The notes under the pieces were generated by a model. The model had not been told where the DNA came from and made no database searches. It was given only the letters and a program-made list of their open reading frames with translations. From Actinomycetota bacterium (GTDB taxonomy: Bacteria; Actinomycetota; Thermoleophilia; Gaiellales; Gaiellaceae): a stretch of DNA of 6,310 bases. The stretch is from positions 1 through 6,310 of the forward strand of contig JACDGR010000210.1 in assembly GCA_013821525.1 (NCBI GenBank), written 5' to 3'. Numbering within the stretch: the stretch's first letter is position 1; every line of letters begins with the position of its first letter. Positions 5,012 to 6,310 of this stretch are shown piece after piece. The translations under genes and the position numbers were made by a program.

Positions 5012-6013
5012 TTGGGAGCAGCGATTCTGGGAAAGAAGAAGCCACGTCGGGGCGGACGGTTCCGGCCATGGGCACGCGGAATCACTCTGTCGCTGATTTT
5101 CCTATGCTCATGCCTTGGCGGGCTCGCAATCTACTCGGACTTTCCGGACCCCAGGGCCCGTGACAATTTCAGTTGGATTCAATATGAATGCTCGAACGGA
5201 TCGGATCTGAACCTCGTTGGAGGCCCAAACACGCTTGACCTCACAATCTCCGACGACGACACCTACTACACTGCGTCCATGTTAAATTTGGCCAGATTGT
5301 CGAGCAACCAATCATGCTCTGTGAGACTCCTCCTCCCGCCTGACGCATGGGACGTGCAGTCCGATCGCAGGACGAAGGTCGGCAATGCAGAATTTGCCGA
5401 GTCAGATTTCCAAAGGCTGTCCACGACGGATCCTGCGGCAGTTCAAATATCGTTCAAGTCCCATCGCGGCCTTCGGCGCGCTGGGTGGGGCCGACATTCG
5501 TTCACGATGCGTTTCGTGAATGGTCCATTCACGATCCCTTGGAAGCCGATGCCATCCAGTGGTAATGGCGGGCAAGCCATCCCCTTTGGCATCACAATAC
5601 GATCTCCTGAGCATGCTGACACTTTAAGTGACATGACGCCCACGCAAATCGGGCAGCGCTCGGGAACCGTCGCCACATGGCCGGTGGCCAGTAACGTCTT
5701 GGCTGAAGATTTCTCGATTGTTTATGACGACTATCGGACCCGTTACTTGGCGGATCATGTTGTCGATCTCGAAACAGTCGTCGTCGGTGCGCTTCTAGGC
5801 TTTCTGCTGGCCTTGATGGAGCCAGACCGACCCGACTCAAGCCCGGCTGAATATGCCACGACTCCGGGTACGGCTGTACGCGACCGCCAGAGCGTCCAAC
5901 CAGCAGACGCGCACTTGGGGCGCGGAGTGACCACTCTAGCGAGGATGGCATTGGTTGTCCTTGTCATCAACTTTCTGCGCCATCGATCGGGGGACGCAAG
6001 AGCTAGGAGCTAA
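5012..6013 (+). CDS. Membrane-anchored protein with a large predicted external domain (333 aa), function unknown
   Basis: The N-terminus is strongly basic (GKKKPRRGGRFRPWARG, residues 7-23). A membrane helix of about 24-41 follows (ITLSLIFLCSCLGGLAIY), which predicts a cytoplasmic N-terminus. Residues about 42-247 contain no membrane segment and are rich in polar residues and likely beta strands. Two cysteines there, C60 and C102, could form a disulfide outside the cell. A second helix spans about 248-269 (VVDLETVVVGALLGFLLAL), followed by a polar linker. A third hydrophobic stretch lies at about 306-322 (MALVVLVINF). I do not recognise the family. The start is uncertain: TTG at 5012 has no clear Shine-Dalgarno site. 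CTG at 5027 has GGGAG (5014-5018) eight bases upstream and would give 328 residues. An in-frame TGA excludes a start before about 4957. Codons 91 and 205 are TTA (5282-5284, 5624-5626). No partner gene follows in the window. Confidence 0.8.
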   Translation: MGAAILGKKKPRRGGRFRPWARGITLSLIFLCSCLGGLAIYSDFPDPRARDNFSWIQYECSNGSDLNLVGGPNTLDLTISDDDTYYTASMLNLARLSSNQSCSVRLLLPPDAWDVQSDRRTKVGNAEFAESDFQRLSTTDPAAVQISFKSHRGLRRAGWGRHSFTMRFVNGPFTIPWKPMPSSGNGGQAIPFGITIRSPEHADTLSDMTPTQIGQRSGTVATWPVASNVLAEDFSIVYDDYRTRYLADHVVDLETVVVGALLGFLLALMEPDRPDSSPAEYATTPGTAVRDRQSVQPADAHLGRGVTTLARMALVVLVINFLRHRSGDARARS

Positions 6014-6108
6014 ACCCTGAACTAGTAAGGGCATGAGTGACTACCATGGTCAGCGTCCGCGCTGGGCCTTGCCCTTGGCCGCTCGACGACAATCGACGTC
6101 AACGGACA

Positions 6109-6136
6109 GCGGCTCACCCCTCGCCCGCGGAGCCGC
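6109..6136 (+). terminator. Possible terminator hairpin for the 5012-6013 gene
   Basis: GCGGCTC (6109-6115) pairs perfectly with GAGCCGC (6130-6136) across a 14-base loop, about 95 bases after the TAA stop at 6011-6013. There is no U tract. A 7-bp GC-rich stem is compatible with an actinomycete terminator, but chance is also plausible. Confidence 0.35.
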
Positions 6137-6269
6137 CCGCCCCACTCAACTTTCGTGCGGTGCGGCACCGTCGCACATCAGGTGCGGGAATCTGTCCCAC
6201 CACCACCGACGGACGACAGATGTCAACATGCACACCGTTGCCGAATAGACCTCTTATGTATCAAGGCGA

Positions 6270-6282
6270 CCCGCTTCGCGGG
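6270..6282. repeat. Short hairpin next to the terminal G run
   Basis: CCCGC (6270-6274) and GCGGG (6278-6282) form a tight stem with a TTC loop. It may be the start of a terminator or structured element whose remainder is lost, because readable sequence ends two bases later. Strong structure plus GC richness could explain why the assembly stopped here. Confidence 0.35.
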
Positions 6283-6284
6283 CC

Positions 6285-6310
6285 GGGGGGGGGGGGGGGG
6301 GGGGGGGGGG
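6285..6310. other. Run of 26 G at the window end, probable sequencing or assembly artefact
   Basis: An uninterrupted 26-base G run closes the window immediately after a stable hairpin. Long pure G tracts are not expected in a bacterial genome, but they are a known product of two-colour Illumina chemistry when signal is lost. I treat it as an artefact marking the end of a contig, not as biological sequence. Confidence 0.8.

Larger units (their letters stand above)
6014..6284. other. Non-coding stretch after the last gene
   Basis: Only a 71-codon frame (6033-6248) is open here. Its product is rich in Arg, Ser, Ala and His with no recognisable pattern, and the GGG before its ATG is too close to serve as a normal ribosome binding site. 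I see no RNA gene or mobile element. Two hairpins are listed separately. Confidence 0.45.

Noticed and set aside
4762..5163. 133-codon plus-strand frame before the last membrane-protein gene
   Set aside because: The product is Arg/Ser-rich without motifs, and its last third overlaps the better-supported 5012-6013 gene in another frame.
6033..6248. Possible 71-residue gene near the window end
   Set aside because: No properly spaced ribosome binding site and a composition typical of chance frames in GC-rich DNA.
1..6310. Insertion sequence, CRISPR array, integrase or attachment site
   Set aside because: I looked for transposase or integrase motifs, terminal inverted repeats and regularly spaced direct repeats and saw none, although the broken genes hint at past recombination.

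Overview
The window most likely comes from a high-GC actinomycete, probably Streptomyces or a close relative. The evidence is overall GC-rich sequence, frequent GTG/TTG starts, a regulator/HAD-hydrolase pair of a type I associate with Streptomyces, and sparing but notable use of the rare leucine codon TTA. It reads as accessory, patchy DNA rather than a core operon. Base composition shifts along the window, two genes are broken, and no housekeeping gene is present. The last 26 bases are pure G, so the right edge looks like a contig end or sequencing artefact.

Layout. (1) Bases 1-1092, minus strand: a decayed gene for a zinc-finger protein of unknown function. It has one in-frame amber codon and about three single-base frameshifts, and a perfect-looking hairpin lies at its 3' end. 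(2) 1093-1587: no convincing gene, but several short palindromes and a possible promoter. (3) 1588-3006, plus strand: two intact genes 51 bases apart, each with a good ribosome binding site. The first encodes a small single-pass membrane protein with a helical tail. The second is an unnamed protein that looks like a divergent PD-(D/E)XK nuclease-type fold. This pair is the best candidate for an undescribed module. (4) 3042-4152, plus strand: the frameshifted C-terminal part of a regulator-like protein, followed with an ATGA overlap by an intact HAD-family hydrolase. (5) 4133-4747, minus strand: a second single-pass membrane protein with a glycine-rich helix, convergent with and overlapping the hydrolase gene. 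(6) 5012-6013, plus strand: a membrane protein with a large predicted external domain and a non-ATG start. (7) 6014-6310: non-coding as far as I can see, ending in the G run.

How the parts may work together. The 1588-3006 pair probably forms one transcript, and the nuclease-like protein may act with the membrane-anchored partner. Nothing in the sequence proves a function such as defence. The pair sits directly upstream of a regulator gene that lacks its N-terminal half, which suggests the cassette landed in, or replaced, part of an older regulator-hydrolase operon. All five intact genes carry at least one TTA codon. In Streptomyces that would make their translation depend on the bldA tRNA and so tie them to late growth or development. 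Two caveats apply: no database search was possible, and the frameshifts could be sequencing errors rather than true decay.
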